A DNA stretch of 64,000 bases from JAWAAW01 sp964353335 (lineage in GTDB: Archaea; Nanobdellota; Nanobdellia; Woesearchaeales; ARS49). The translations under genes were made by a program, and so were the position numbers. Under the pieces are notes generated by a model. That model was not told where the DNA came from, did no database searches, and saw nothing but the letters and a program-made list of their open reading frames with translations. Positions 51,563 through 59,580 of this stretch are shown in pieces; the first letter of the stretch is position 1, and each line of letters opens with the position of its first letter. The stretch covers positions 62,001-126,000 of the forward strand of contig CAYGVI010000002.1 of the NCBI GenBank assembly GCA_964353335.1, written 5' to 3'.

Positions 51563-52303
51563 ATGGCAGCTAAAGCAGTAAAACAGGCATATCCCAAGCG
51601 CCACGACGGAAGGGACTGGGAAGAGCTTAGGCCGATGGCAGGAAAGGTCGGCATAATTCCGCGCGCTGATGGAAGCGCGATGTTCAGGATGGGGCACACT
51701 GTCGCGTATGCGGCTGTTTACGGCCCGCGAGAGCTTCACCCGAAGTTCAAGCAGGACCCTGAAACAGGAATACTAAGGTGCCGCTACAACATGATGCCGT
51801 TCTCAGGGCACGGAGAAAGAGTTAGGCCCGGAGGCGGAAGGAGAAGCCAGGAAATCAGCATGCTTATTGCAAAGTCATTGCTTCCTGTGCTTGACCTGAA
51901 GGAATACCCGAACGCAGTTATCGATGTCTTTATCGAGCTGCCTGAGACAGACGCAGGGACAAGGTGCGCTGCGATATGCGCAGCTGCAATGGCTCTTGCT
52001 GACGCAGGCCTTATAATGAAAGACCTTGTTGTCGCACTCTCAATGGGGCACTATGAAGGAAAGATAATGGCTGACATTGACGGCTATGAGGACTGCGAGG
52101 TCGGCATCTCGGACATTCCGGTTGCTTACATCCCGTCCATGGACAAGTTCTCATTGCTTCAGCTTGACGGCGAAGTTCCGAAAGAGGACCTGAAAAAGGT
52201 CTTGGAAATCGCCAAGCAGAAGGCAATGGAGATTTACAAGGTCCAGCAGGAGGCTTTGAAGGCAAAGTTCGCTCCTGAAGAGCACAAGAAGGTGAGAGCA
52301 TGA
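51563..52303 (+). CDS. Exosome catalytic subunit Rrp41
   Basis: 246 residues from ATG 51563: RHDGRDWEELRPMAGKVGII, YNMMPFSGHGERVRPGGGRR (phosphate-binding Arg), IELPETDAGTRCAAICAAAM, MADIDGYEDCEVGISDIPVA. The RNase PH fold with the acidic catalytic site. It degrades RNA 3' to 5' with phosphate. The frame open further upstream overlaps Rrp4 and is not used. Confidence 0.96.
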   Translation: MAAKAVKQAYPKRHDGRDWEELRPMAGKVGIIPRADGSAMFRMGHTVAYAAVYGPRELHPKFKQDPETGILRCRYNMMPFSGHGERVRPGGGRRSQEISMLIAKSLLPVLDLKEYPNAVIDVFIELPETDAGTRCAAICAAAMALADAGLIMKDLVVALSMGHYEGKIMADIDGYEDCEVGISDIPVAYIPSMDKFSLLQLDGEVPKEDLKKVLEIAKQKAMEIYKVQQEALKAKFAPEEHKKVRA

Positions 52304-53073
52304 TACTGAAAGAACATATTCTCAAATACCTGGCAAAATCGCTCAGGTATGACGGAAGAAAGATGGACGAATACAGGCAGATATCAATAGAATACGGCGT
52401 GTCCCACATGGCAGAAGGAAGCGCCAGGGTGAAGATAGGCGAGACAGAAGTCATCGCGGGCGTAAAGCTCGGCGTTGGCACGCCTTACCCTGACACTCCT
52501 GCCCAAGGCAACCTGATGATTAACGCAGAGCTGACACCTATGAGCAGCCCGCTGTTTGAGACAGGACCGCCAGGAGACCAGGCAACTGAGCTTGCGCGTG
52601 TCATTGACCGCGCAATCAGGGAAACAAAGGCAATTGACCTTACAAAGCTCTGCATCAAGGAGAAAGAGAAGGTCTGGAGCGTCATGATTGACGTTTGCAC
52701 AATCAATGACGAAGGAAACCTGCTTGACGCGGCTGCTTTGGCTGCTGTCGCTGCTCTCAGGGACACGGTATTCCCTGAAATTAGCGATGAAGGCGAGGTT
52801 GACTACACCAAGAAGACTGAGAAAAAGCTTCCATTGCAGCAGTGCCCTGTCGAAGTCACTCTCATCAGGGTTGGCGGCAATATCCTTGTTGACCCATTGC
52901 CTGCCGAAGAGGAAGTGCTGGATGCTCGTTTGACTGTTGCATTCAACGACAAGGACATGGTCTGTGCAATGCAGAAAGGCGGAGAAATGCCCCTGTCTGC
53001 AGACGAGATTATCGCAATGATAGACATTGCGCAAGCCAAGGCAAAAGAGCTGCGCAAGAAGCTTCAAAGGTGA
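52300..53073 (+). CDS. Exosome subunit Rrp42
   Basis: 257 residues: AKSLRYDGRKMDEYRQISIE, VIAGVKLGVGTPYPDTPAQG, LTPMSSPLFETGPPGDQATE, LTVAFNDKDMVCAMQKGGEM. RNase PH-like but without the catalytic Asp set, as expected for Rrp42, which makes the ring with Rrp41. Overlaps the Rrp41 stop (ATGA). Confidence 0.96.
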   Translation: MILKEHILKYLAKSLRYDGRKMDEYRQISIEYGVSHMAEGSARVKIGETEVIAGVKLGVGTPYPDTPAQGNLMINAELTPMSSPLFETGPPGDQATELARVIDRAIRETKAIDLTKLCIKEKEKVWSVMIDVCTINDEGNLLDAAALAAVAALRDTVFPEISDEGEVDYTKKTEKKLPLQQCPVEVTLIRVGGNILVDPLPAEEEVLDARLTVAFNDKDMVCAMQKGGEMPLSADEIIAMIDIAQAKAKELRKKLQR

Positions 53074-53078
53074 TTCCA

Positions 53079-53333
53079 ATGGCAAAAGCAGAAGAACGCG
53101 AAAAGCACACAAAGTACGAAATCGCCAGGATGATTGGCTCGCGAGCTTTGCAGATTTCAATGGGCGCCCCTTTCCTTGTCACTCTTTCTGAGAAGGACCT
53201 GGAAAAGATAGGCTACAACCCTATTGAGATTGCCAAGCTCGAGCTTGAGAAGGACGTTTTGCCCATAACTGTGAAACGCCCATTGCCTGCCAAGCGCGCC
53301 CAAAAGGCGGCTGAAAAGGCAAAGATGGCATGA
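53079..53333 (+). CDS. rpoK: RNA polymerase subunit Rpo6 (RpoK)
   Basis: 84 residues: KYEIARMIGSRALQISMGAP is the omega/Rpb6 signature, then NPIEIAKLELEKDVLPITVK and RPLP. A Lys/Ala-rich tail follows. It is needed for polymerase assembly. It sits after Rrp42, where many archaea have the eL43 (L37ae) gene. GGTGATT before ATG 53079. Confidence 0.92.
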   Translation: MAKAEEREKHTKYEIARMIGSRALQISMGAPFLVTLSEKDLEKIGYNPIEIAKLELEKDVLPITVKRPLPAKRAQKAAEKAKMA

Positions 53334-53710
53334 GCTCGGAAATAACTCCTGAAAAGCTGAAAAAGTACTTTGACGTCACTTCAAGGGCACTTGAGAAAGT
53401 CAAAATAGCCAAGGCGAAAACAATCGACTGGGAAGCCAAGGCAAAAGACTTTTTAGATATGTCAGAAATGCCGCGCATTTCTGAGCATGCTCAAAAACCA
53501 CAAGCCAAGTGTTACTGCACGTATTGTCTTGCGCACGTGGTTTTTGACATGGCTCAAAGGTATTTTTCTGACGCAAAGCACTTCGAACAGAAAGGCGACA
53601 TTGTGACTGCCTTTGCAGCTTTGAATTATGCCCACGGATGGCTGGACGCTGGAGCTCGCTTGGGCTTCTTTGACGTAGACCACGATGACACGCTGTTTAC
53701 TGTGGATTGA
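53330..53710 (+). CDS. DUF357 protein with in-frame inserted element
   Basis: 126 residues, starting in the rpoK stop (ATGA). The DUF357 fold is split: KYFDVTSRALEKVKIAKAK and AKDFLDM, then a 30-residue insert (ISEHAQKPQAKCYCTYCLAH region), then AQRYFSDAKHFEQKGDIVTA and FAALNYAHGWLDAGARLGFF. In the family the two parts join directly. The insert equals the 90-nt twin-hairpin element at 53462-53551 and adds CxCxxC. Family role unknown; usually next to RNA-processing genes. Confidence 0.8.
   Translation: MSSEITPEKLKKYFDVTSRALEKVKIAKAKTIDWEAKAKDFLDMSEMPRISEHAQKPQAKCYCTYCLAHVVFDMAQRYFSDAKHFEQKGDIVTAFAALNYAHGWLDAGARLGFFDVDHDDTLFTVD
53462..53551 (+). mobile_element. Twin-hairpin palindromic element, copy B, in frame in a gene
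   Basis: TCAGAAATGC (53462-53471) pairs with GCATTTCTGA (53475-53484). GAGCATGCTC (53483-53492) follows, and CAAAAACCAC (53492-53501) pairs with GTGGTTTTTG (53537-53546), ending GACATG. It is 90 nt, so the frame is kept, and GATATG/GACATG at the two edges could be a target duplication. It shares its core with 25192-25266. Confidence 0.75.
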
Positions 53711-53751
53711 GGCGCTAATTATATAAAGAATTTCCTTGTTTTGTATAGATT

Positions 53752-54255
53752 ATGAAAACAATCAAATTAAGCCCCAATCAGATAGTTACCTTAAATGATT
53801 ATCCTGTGCATAGTGCTAACGTTCTAAATGAGTATTTCAGTAAATGCAAGCTGGGCAAAGAAGTGCCTTTTGTTCCGGTAATAATGAAAGAAATTGTGCT
53901 GAACTATTTTGATGCCAAATTGCGCAAGAGATTTGAAGAATTTGAGGACGAGAATCCTGCAGCGCAGTATTTCATGTTAGACGGCAGCCACAGAACAACT
54001 GCATTAACACTCGCCGGCTGCAGTATTCAAGTAATAATCTACGAAAAGACTGAAGATATTACTGAAGCAAGAAAATTAGTGGCAACAGGCCAGATTCTTG
54101 AGAGCGGCACACTTGACCATACATTGGAAGAAAACTGCAAGATATTGAACAAGCACTTTAATGAAAAACCGTATTTTATGACTGTTGAGCAAAAAACAAA
54201 GAAAATGGTTGAAGAACGGGTTTTACCCCCAAATATGGCTGAGTCTTATAGATAA
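53752..54255 (+). CDS. ParB-like nuclease/binding-domain protein
   Basis: 167 residues. MKTIKLSPNQIVTLNDYPVH then VPVIMKEIVLNYFDAK and YFMLDGSHRTTALTLAG, the DGxHR motif of ParB/Srx-like domains, then a helical end. Such domains bind nucleotides or act as CTPase/nuclease. No ParA or partition site is near. ATTATATAAAG lies about 28 bp before the ATG. Confidence 0.65.
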   Translation: MKTIKLSPNQIVTLNDYPVHSANVLNEYFSKCKLGKEVPFVPVIMKEIVLNYFDAKLRKRFEEFEDENPAAQYFMLDGSHRTTALTLAGCSIQVIIYEKTEDITEARKLVATGQILESGTLDHTLEENCKILNKHFNEKPYFMTVEQKTKKMVEERVLPPNMAESYR

Positions 54256-54264
54256 CCATCTTCA

Positions 54265-55095
54265 TCAAGTGTTTTTGCTTACAATAAAATCGTAATTCTG
54301 CTCAATAGTTTGCTGCAATAAATCCGGTCTCTGGATTAAGAAATTGTGCCCGTATTTTGGAATCACAACCAGTCTGGAATTTTTCATTCTTTTCTGCATT
54401 TCGCTGTTCATTTCCTGGGTCATTAAAGCGTCGGTTTCACCGCGCAAAATAAGAATTGGAACGTTTAAAGAGTTTAACTTCTGCCGCACATCGTATGAGT
54501 TAGTCGCATTAAAATTTCCTTCCAATGCCTGGGGGACAGTGCAATCCAGGCCTGCGGATAATATTTCATTCTCACTTAATTGCGGGTTTTTATCAAACTG
54601 GTATGTTCCTTTTGATTTAAACAGCGCATACGAATTTTTGATTATGTCAGGTATTATGCTGGCTAATGGGATCGTCTTGTTTGCTTTAATTGGGTCAAGG
54701 TCTGAAGTGTCAACCAAAATAAGCCCTGCAATTTTTTCAGGATATTGGACAGCGTACTGCAAAGCTATCATTCCGCCCATGGAATGCCCGATTAATACCG
54801 GCTTATCAATCTTTGAATACTGCAGAACTTTAGCAAGCGTATCAGTGAATCTCTCCATGGAATATTTGCCGTCATGATAACTGTCAGATTTCCCATGGCC
54901 TGGCAAATCATACACAAGGACAGGATGGCCGAGCGAATTGAGATGCTTCAAACATGCATCTGCAGTCGTATGGTTCTGCGCGTTCCCATGAATGAAAACA
55001 AATGGCAGGAAGCCTTCTTTTCCTGCTATTTTCTGGCACCATATTTTAGACCCGTCTTCTAATTTCAGATAAGAATCCTGATCTTGATCTGCCAT
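54265..55095 (-). CDS. Alpha/beta-hydrolase
   Basis: 276 residues from ATG 55095. FVFIHGNAQNHTTADACLKH (oxyanion), VYDLPGHGKSDSYH, VLIGHSMGGMIALQYAVQYP with nucleophile GHSMG, then RGETDALM (Asp) and PKYGHNFLI (His). The catalytic triad is complete. Close to esterases/haloperoxidase-like enzymes; substrate unknown. An inverted repeat lies in its leader (55115-55140). Confidence 0.88.
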   Translation of the reverse strand: MADQDQDSYLKLEDGSKIWCQKIAGKEGFLPFVFIHGNAQNHTTADACLKHLNSLGHPVLVYDLPGHGKSDSYHDGKYSMERFTDTLAKVLQYSKIDKPVLIGHSMGGMIALQYAVQYPEKIAGLILVDTSDLDPIKANKTIPLASIIPDIIKNSYALFKSKGTYQFDKNPQLSENEILSAGLDCTVPQALEGNFNATNSYDVRQKLNSLNVPILILRGETDALMTQEMNSEMQKRMKNSRLVVIPKYGHNFLIQRPDLLQQTIEQNYDFIVSKNT

Positions 55096-55114
55096 CTGAT
55101 TCAGTAAGAAAACG

Positions 55115-55140
55115 CGGCTTATTAATCTGCTGATAAGCCG
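55115..55140. repeat. Inverted repeat between divergent genes
   Basis: CGGCTTAT (55115-55122) pairs exactly with ATAAGCCG (55133-55140), loop 10 nt. It lies in the leader of the hydrolase, beside the near-palindromic box ACTTTAAAAG (about 55142-55151) that could serve both this gene and the one at 55177. Confidence 0.5.
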
Positions 55141-55176
55141 AAACTTTAAAAGCAGCAATATTGTTAAGATTACAGC

Positions 55177-55815
55177 ATGATCAAAAGAAAAAACATAATG
55201 ATACCTGGCAGCACTGCGCAGTATAATGCAGGCGGGCTCCACATCAGGGCGCATTCTCACTCAGACAGTTCAGTTGAAATATCCGGCAATGGCATCTTTA
55301 TCGGCGGAAACAGGTTTGATTATGAAATAGACCAGGATTATGACGTCAAGCCAGGAGACAGGGTTGTTCTTTATTCCCTGAACGAATCACTTGACTTGCG
55401 CCTGCAGGAAGGCAGCAAGGTGAAGGTTAAAGGCGACACCCGCAGGGCGCCGTCATACTCGAACAACACTTTGTTTATCGACGACCTTAAAGGCCAGCTC
55501 TGGCTTCCGCAAGGAATCTCTGATTTGGAACTCGCAGTCAAGACCATGAACGGCTTTGTAAAAGGCGATGTTGCGCACAAAGGGACAATTGAGGCAATGA
55601 ACGGTGATATTGAGCTGAAATTGCATGCGCCATTGGCAATTGACGCATTTGCAATAAAAGGCAATGCCAACATTCAAGGAATGGAACCCAAAGGCGGCGG
55701 CAAGTATGCGCCAATAGGTGAACCTGCTCTTGGCGGATTAAGGGTGTCAACAATGAACGGCAATATCAAAATCACTTACCAAAGAACAGTGCTGCTACCT
55801 GCTCCACAACCTTAA
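55177..55815 (+). CDS. DUF4097-like beta-repeat protein
   Basis: 212 residues, nearly all strands. Repeats of TMNGFVKGDVAHKGTIEAMNG, DIELKLHAPLAIDAFAIKG and RVSTMNGNIKI are those of putative adhesins (DUF4097). There is no signal peptide, so it may stay inside. TTTAAAAG lies about 30 bp before ATG 55177. Role unknown. Confidence 0.7.
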   Translation: MIKRKNIMIPGSTAQYNAGGLHIRAHSHSDSSVEISGNGIFIGGNRFDYEIDQDYDVKPGDRVVLYSLNESLDLRLQEGSKVKVKGDTRRAPSYSNNTLFIDDLKGQLWLPQGISDLELAVKTMNGFVKGDVAHKGTIEAMNGDIELKLHAPLAIDAFAIKGNANIQGMEPKGGGKYAPIGEPALGGLRVSTMNGNIKITYQRTVLLPAPQP

Positions 55816-55842
55816 TATAATTGATTTCTGAAGCGGTTGATA

Positions 55843-56109
55843 ATGGTTGACAAAACAAGAAATACCTGGGGCGCGAAATTAAAGCGTACTGCTACCTGCG
55901 TTCTTCCTGTCGCAAAGAACAGGAAAGGAAAATGCATTAACTGCGGTGCGTGCTGCAAGCTTCCTAATGTCTGCCCGTTCCTGAAATTCAAGCCAAATGG
56001 GGAATCATACTGTTCTATCCACCCATTTAGGCCTTTGAACTGCAGAATATATCCAAGGACAGAGGAAGAGCAAATCACAAAGGACACCTGCGGCTTCAGG
56101 TTTGAGTGA
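55843..56109 (+). CDS. YkgJ-type Cys-cluster protein
   Basis: 88 residues from ATG 55843, 26 bp after TAATATAA. KCINCGACCKLPNVCPFL and YCSIHPFRPLNCRIYPR give the CxxCxxCC...C...C...C pattern of the zinc- or iron-binding YkgJ family. The chain ends DTCGFRFE. Function unknown; iron-sulfur or zinc site likely. Confidence 0.85.
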   Translation: MVDKTRNTWGAKLKRTATCVLPVAKNRKGKCINCGACCKLPNVCPFLKFKPNGESYCSIHPFRPLNCRIYPRTEEEQITKDTCGFRFE

Positions 56110-56182
56110 TACCCTACCCGCGAGTAGCAACCAAACCTTTTATACTCTCCTCTCTGAAACAGCTATAAAAGGAGGTGCTTTT

Positions 56183-56776
56183 ATGGCACAAGATTCGCGA
56201 ACTGTTATGTTTTCACCAAGACAACCCACATTCGGGACAAATATTCTGCTTTTGCTGATTGTTATCGGCTTGGCAGTGATGATATTGCTCATGCTGTTCT
56301 GGTTCCCATACCATTGGGGCGGAAAGGTAATTGGCGCTGACGGAAAGGTTATGACAGGAGGCGGTGGAATAGTAGTAAATGCCGCCTGCTGTGACGGCGG
56401 GGGAAGATGCCCCACGTGCCCAGACTGCCCGGGAACAAACACCTGCGAGACTAACTGCAGGACAAGGTATGCGAACAGCCCAACTGCTTTGAAGACATGC
56501 ATTGATGTTGAGTGCAATGATGGAGACCCGTGCGAGCGAAGCTGCTGGAAGCGCTATGCCAACCAGCCGACTGCTTATAATTCATGCATAAGGCAGGAAT
56601 GCACAACAGGAGGCACTCCCACGCAGCCGCAGACACCAACAACACCAACAGGAACTCCAGCGTATCCCCAGACACCCACCTGCGAAGATAGCTGCAGGGA
56701 GAAATATGCTAACCAGCCGACTGTCATGGAGCGGTGCATAACACAATGCAGACCGTCATCAGCATTATTGGCCTGA
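56183..56776 (+). CDS. Membrane-anchored Cys-repeat protein (short paralogue)
   Basis: 197 residues from ATG 56183 after AGGAGGT. One membrane helix (ILLLLIVIGLAVMILLMLFW), a Gly-rich turn (MTGGGGIVV), a CCxGGGxCPTCPDCPG knuckle, then two full Cys units of CETNCRTRYANSPTALKTCI type and one after a Pro/Thr linker. Each unit is CxxxC-(helix)-CxxxxC, likely a helix hairpin closed by two disulfides. Next to the longer paralogue 6 bp on. Outer surface role; partner unknown. Confidence 0.75.
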   Translation: MAQDSRTVMFSPRQPTFGTNILLLLIVIGLAVMILLMLFWFPYHWGGKVIGADGKVMTGGGGIVVNAACCDGGGRCPTCPDCPGTNTCETNCRTRYANSPTALKTCIDVECNDGDPCERSCWKRYANQPTAYNSCIRQECTTGGTPTQPQTPTTPTGTPAYPQTPTCEDSCREKYANQPTVMERCITQCRPSSALLA

Positions 56777-56782
56777 GCAAAA

Positions 56783-58009
56783 ATGGCACTGGATTACACT
56801 GAATTTCACGCAGGAAGGCAGCCTTCGGTATTGCCAAAGCCTCTGCTTGTCCTGATTTTGCTTGAAATAATAGTGTTAATCCTGATATTTTTGTTGTTGC
56901 CGCGCATTTATGGAGGCACTCTCACAATAGGCGACGGTGTAATGACTGGCTCAGGCGGCGGAATAACTGTCTCTGCAAGCTGCGGAGAAAGATGCAGGGA
57001 ATGCCCGGATTGCGAAACTTGCCCTGACTGCCCTAAACAGCAGAACTGCACGTGCGAGGAATACTGCAGGCAGGCATTTGGAAAGGACAAGACAAAATAC
57101 GACCTTTGCGTAAAAGAGCGCTGCGCGCCTGAAACCTGCGAAGACACCTGCAGGACAAGATACAGTTCAAACAAGGACGCTTACGCATTGTGCTTAAGGC
57201 TTGACTGCAACCCAGGAGACCCCTGCGAAACAACCTGCTGGAAGAAATCACAGGGAAGCCCGACAGTTTACCAGGCATGCGTGCAAAGGGAATGCAATAC
57301 TTGCGAGGAAAACTGCAAGACAAAATACAGCTCAAACAAGGACGCTTACGCATTGTGCCTCAGGCTTGACTGCAACCCAGGAGACCCCTGCGAAACAACC
57401 TGCTGGAAGAAATCACAGGGAAGCCCGACAGTTTACCAGGCATGCGTGCAAAGGGAATGCCGCGAACAGACCTGCGAAGACACCTGCAGGACAAAATACA
57501 GCAATAACAAGGAGGCTCTTGCGATTTGCCTTGATGTTGACTGCGGAAAGCCAACAGACTGCGAAAGGGAATGCTGGCAGAGCGCTGATGGAAGCGCGAC
57601 AACATATGCTTATTGCGTCCAAAAGATGTGCGAGAGGCAGCCGACCACCCCTGTGACAACATACACCCCTGACACTGCACGGACAGGAACAACAACCTGC
57701 AGGGAAAATGACAAGGGAAGGGATGCACAAAACAAGGGAACAGTGACGCTTACCACCTCTTACACAGACGGTACGCAGAGTTCAAACACTTACACTGACT
57801 CCTGTGCAAACACAAGGGAAGTGCTTGAGTATTACTGCCAGAGCGGCAATCTTGCTTCTGAAAACATTGCCTGCCCGTATGGCTGTGATGACGGCGAGTG
57901 CGGAGTGCCTACAACTGCCCCTGCGCCATCCACATTCACCCCAATTATAGTAAAACCGCAGCTGACAGTCTCACCGACAGTTCTGAAGACTCTCACATTG
58001 CAGAAATAA
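56783..58009 (+). CDS. Membrane-anchored Cys-repeat protein (long paralogue)
   Basis: 408 residues. Same plan as the 56183 protein: helix (PLLVLILLEIIVLILIFLLL), Gly-rich MTGSGGGITV, CPDCETCPDCP knuckle, then seven Cys units (CEDTCRTRYSSNKDAYALCL and similar), a Thr linker, a last small Cys domain (CRENDKG ... CANTREVLEYYC ... CPYGCDDGEC) and a Pro/Thr tail. DNA repeats of 135 nt (57161-57295 and 57326-57460) show a recent 165-bp (55-codon) tandem duplication. Probably a flexible surface stalk. Confidence 0.75.
   Translation: MALDYTEFHAGRQPSVLPKPLLVLILLEIIVLILIFLLLPRIYGGTLTIGDGVMTGSGGGITVSASCGERCRECPDCETCPDCPKQQNCTCEEYCRQAFGKDKTKYDLCVKERCAPETCEDTCRTRYSSNKDAYALCLRLDCNPGDPCETTCWKKSQGSPTVYQACVQRECNTCEENCKTKYSSNKDAYALCLRLDCNPGDPCETTCWKKSQGSPTVYQACVQRECREQTCEDTCRTKYSNNKEALAICLDVDCGKPTDCERECWQSADGSATTYAYCVQKMCERQPTTPVTTYTPDTARTGTTTCRENDKGRDAQNKGTVTLTTSYTDGTQSSNTYTDSCANTREVLEYYCQSGNLASENIACPYGCDDGECGVPTTAPAPSTFTPIIVKPQLTVSPTVLKTLTLQK
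57161..57460 (+). repeat. 165-bp tandem duplication inside the Cys-repeat gene
   Basis: 57161-57295 and 57326-57460 are almost identical, differing by about three bases near their 5' ends. The offset is 165 bp, which is 55 codons, so the duplication added two Cys units with the frame intact. This shows the repeat number is changing now. Confidence 0.85.
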
Positions 58010-58040
58010 ATTTATATACTCTTAACAGCAATTGACTCTC

Positions 58041-58586
58041 ATGCGAGACATACTGAAAAAGGACATTCTTGAGGTGATTGAGCAGGTTTTGGCAAGTTTG
58101 CAGGCTGAGGACCACCACGCTTTGAGCGAGCTGAGCAACCACGTCATCCACGACGCGAGCATATTCCAGGATGATGACTCTGTTTCATTTGCAGTTGTCA
58201 TTTACGCGCTGAGCAAGATTGTGCAGCGCTGCTGTGACGAGAAAATACCTGTCCCCCAGGTTGCCTCGCTTTTGCAGGAAGCAAAGGACGCTCTTGAGCT
58301 TGGCAAGGAGGATGTTTACAGGACTGTTGTCAAGCGCATTTTTGAGGAAGTGAAAAAGCTTGATGAAAAGATAAGCCTCTACATTACAGAGGTGATTAAC
58401 CAGGCGAGAATCAAGAAGGCAAGCAAGATGTCAGAGCACGGCATCTCCCTGGCGAGGACTGCTGAACTGCTCGGAATATCACAGTGGGAATTGCAGGATT
58501 ATTTTGGAAAGACGCAAATCCCTGAGCACGAGCTCGGAGTGCCTGTGAAGCACCGCCTGAAGCTCGCGAGGAGCTGGTTCCAATGA
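58041..58586 (+). CDS. Helical protein with C-terminal HTH, first gene of a PIN operon
   Basis: 181 residues from ATG 58041, 26 bp after TTTATATAC. Helical N-terminal and middle parts (VIEQVLASLQAEDHHALSEL, SFAVVIYALSKIVQRCCDE), then a helix-turn-helix ISLARTAELLGISQWELQDY near the end. It overlaps the PIN gene (ATGA). The order HTH then PIN is that of a regulator/antitoxin with its nuclease (inference). Confidence 0.65.
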   Translation: MRDILKKDILEVIEQVLASLQAEDHHALSELSNHVIHDASIFQDDDSVSFAVVIYALSKIVQRCCDEKIPVPQVASLLQEAKDALELGKEDVYRTVVKRIFEEVKKLDEKISLYITEVINQARIKKASKMSEHGISLARTAELLGISQWELQDYFGKTQIPEHELGVPVKHRLKLARSWFQ

Positions 58587-59272
58587 CAGAAATACTCCTT
58601 GATGCAGGGCCTGTAATCTCGCTAACCACAAACAACCTCCTCTGGCTGGTTGAGGCTTTGCAGAAAAAAACAAGCACAAAATTCTATGTGGTTTCAAGCG
58701 TTAAAAGGGAGCTTGTTGACCGCCCATTGGCGACAAAGAAGTTCAAGTTTGAGGCTTTGCAGGTCCAGCGCCTGATAGAACAGGGCGATTTGAAAGTCAT
58801 TGACAAGCCTGAGCTGAAAAGCAGGGCATTGCAGTTCCTTGACATGGCAAACACGGTTTTCTGGGCGCAAAAGTCGCCGATAAGTATTGTCCAGCTCGGC
58901 GAAATGGAAACCCTTGCCGCTGCTTCAGGGCTGGGAATAAACAGGGTTGTGATGGACGAGCGTATCACAAGGTCATTGCTTGAGACCCCTGAGCAGCTTC
59001 AGGAGCTGATGTCGCACAGGCTCCGCACAAAGCTTCACGTGGACACAGGGCGCCTTGAACAGTTCAGGAACATAACCCGCCATGTGGAAATAATCCGCTC
59101 TGCAGAGCTTGTGACGATTGCATACGAAAAGGGATTGCTGGACAACTATGTAGTCAAGGTTCCAAACGCAAGGAAAGAGCTCCTTGACTCTGTTCTTTGG
59201 GGAGTCAAGCTGAACGGCTGCGCTATTTCAGAGGATGAGATTAACGAGCTTGTTGGAATGGAGTTGAAATGA
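58583..59272 (+). CDS. PIN-domain ribonuclease
   Basis: 229 residues. Acidic site: Asp7 (ILLDAGPVISL), Glu43 (VKREL), Glu107 (LGEMETLAAA), Asp125 (VVMDERI). It is larger than VapC toxins (about 130) and has an extra C-terminal helical domain of about 90 residues. Coupled both sides by ATGA overlaps: HTH gene before, membrane gene after. RNA cutting is likely; the target is unknown. Confidence 0.8.
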   Translation: MTEILLDAGPVISLTTNNLLWLVEALQKKTSTKFYVVSSVKRELVDRPLATKKFKFEALQVQRLIEQGDLKVIDKPELKSRALQFLDMANTVFWAQKSPISIVQLGEMETLAAASGLGINRVVMDERITRSLLETPEQLQELMSHRLRTKLHVDTGRLEQFRNITRHVEIIRSAELVTIAYEKGLLDNYVVKVPNARKELLDSVLWGVKLNGCAISEDEINELVGMELK

Positions 59273-59580
59273 AATACAAGAAGAAAAGCCAAAAAGTAAC
59301 TGATTTTTGCATTGGTTTTTTTGCGATGATGGTTGTTGCGGGAATAGTAAAAAACGGCCTGCTTTTGTTGATGATGAATATGCAGCAGGTGCCCATGAAA
59401 ATCATTTTTATCGGCGTCGCGCTGGTGTTTTTGTATGCCCTGAGCATCGCGTATTTCTTTGAGAAAAGAAGATACATTGCATACGGCATCATCACCCAGA
59501 TGATTATCAACATAATATTCACAGGGCTGACTGCGTATATGATGATGAGAAACAATGGCATTGAGGTGTTTGCACAATGA
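59269..59580 (+). CDS. Small polytopic membrane protein of the PIN operon
   Basis: 103 residues, three helices (FFAMMVVAGIVKNGLLLLMM, IFIGVALVFLYALSIAYFF, IITQMIINIIFTGLTAYMMM) and a basic start MKYKKKSQK. ATG 59269 overlaps the PIN stop (ATGA). No family recognised. Confidence 0.6.
   Translation: MKYKKKSQKVTDFCIGFFAMMVVAGIVKNGLLLLMMNMQQVPMKIIFIGVALVFLYALSIAYFFEKRRYIAYGIITQMIINIIFTGLTAYMMMRNNGIEVFAQ

Noticed and set aside
53752..54255. Plasmid partition gene parB
   Set aside because: Only the DGxHR-type domain is present; no parA, no parS-like sites and no HTH of ParB.
57161..57460. CRISPR-like repeat
   Set aside because: Only two copies, coding, with 135-nt units; it is a duplication within a gene. 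No CRISPR array was seen anywhere in the window.
56783..58009. Metallothionein-like protein
   Set aside because: The Cys are spaced CxxxC and CxxxxC on helices outside the membrane, which fits disulfides better than metal clusters.
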